Under the pieces are notes generated by a model. That model searched no databases. It was not told the origin of the DNA and saw only the letters and a program-made list of their open reading frames with translations. 5,091 nt of DNA from positions 406 through 5,496 of the forward strand of contig DCGU01000097.1 in NCBI GenBank assembly GCA_002315325.1, read 5' to 3'. Positions 5,067 to 5,091 of the stretch are shown in pieces. The translations under genes were made by a program, and so were the position numbers. The DNA comes from Clostridiales bacterium UBA1770 (GTDB lineage Bacteria; Bacillota; Clostridia; Oscillospirales; CAG-272). Position 1 is the stretch's first letter. Each line of letters opens with the position of its first letter.

Positions 5067-5091
5067 GGTCTGCGTGACCGGATTTACGAAC
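5061..5091 (-). repeat. 31-bp direct repeat, right copy; tRNA 3'-end-like with CCA, runs off the window
   Basis: Read on the minus strand from 5091: G, loop TTCGTAAAT, CCGGT (T-stem 3' strand), CACGCAG (seven-base acceptor strand), A (discriminator), CCA (5068-5066), then the terminator. The spacing after the T-loop is exactly that of a tRNA. However, the T-loop has nine bases where seven are normal (TTCGAAT-like), and the left copy has the same extra bases. It may be the end of an unusual or decayed tRNA gene, or a tRNA-derived repeat such as an integration-site remnant. The rest of the element lies outside the window. Confidence 0.6.

Noticed and set aside
4895..5091. CRISPR array
   Set aside because: Only two copies with a 135-base interval containing structured sequence, not uniform 30-40 base spacers.

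Overview
The window looks like part of a carbohydrate-catabolism locus from a moderate-GC Firmicute, most likely a gut Clostridia of the Oscillospiraceae type. This rests on purine-rich AGGAGG-like ribosome-binding sites, hairpin-plus-T-run termination, roughly balanced GC and the enzyme families present. The taxonomic call is an inference; no phylogenetic marker is in view.

All protein genes are on the + strand. Bases 1-1593 hold the C-terminal part of a GH38-type alpha-mannosidase whose start lies off the left edge. A 129-base AT-rich gap (1594-1722) carries a possible hairpin and operator-like dyads. Next comes a cytosolic BNR/Asp-box protein of the sialidase superfamily (1723-2790). After a 107-base gap with two dyad motifs there is a sugar-phosphate isomerase/epimerase-like TIM barrel (2898-3743). 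It overlaps by 4 bases (ATGA) a 68-residue protein of unknown function (3740-3946). After another gap comes an SGNH/GDSL-type esterase (4088-4816). None of the proteins with a visible N-terminus has a signal peptide, so the set probably works in the cytoplasm on imported oligosaccharides. A glycosidase removes mannose-like residues, the sialidase-fold protein acts on another terminal sugar, the esterase removes acyl groups, and the isomerase feeds a released sugar into metabolism. The sugar identities are not fixed by the sequence.

The last 275 bases (4817-5091) have no credible protein gene but are densely structured. They hold an 8-bp inverted repeat around a 25-base loop, a 9-bp arm hairpin with an inner stem, a 9-bp arm perfect palindrome, a strong bidirectional terminator, and a 31-bp direct repeat (30/31 identical) with a 166-bp period that ends at the window edge. 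Read on the minus strand, that repeat resembles the 3' end of a tRNA: T-loop, T-stem strand, seven-base acceptor strand, discriminator and, in the right copy, CCA. The T-loop is two bases too long. This is the least explained part of the window.

I do not see a defence system, CRISPR array or transposase. The most unusual material is the tRNA-like repeat with its hairpin cluster, a short motif shared by three intergenic gaps, and the translationally coupled small protein.
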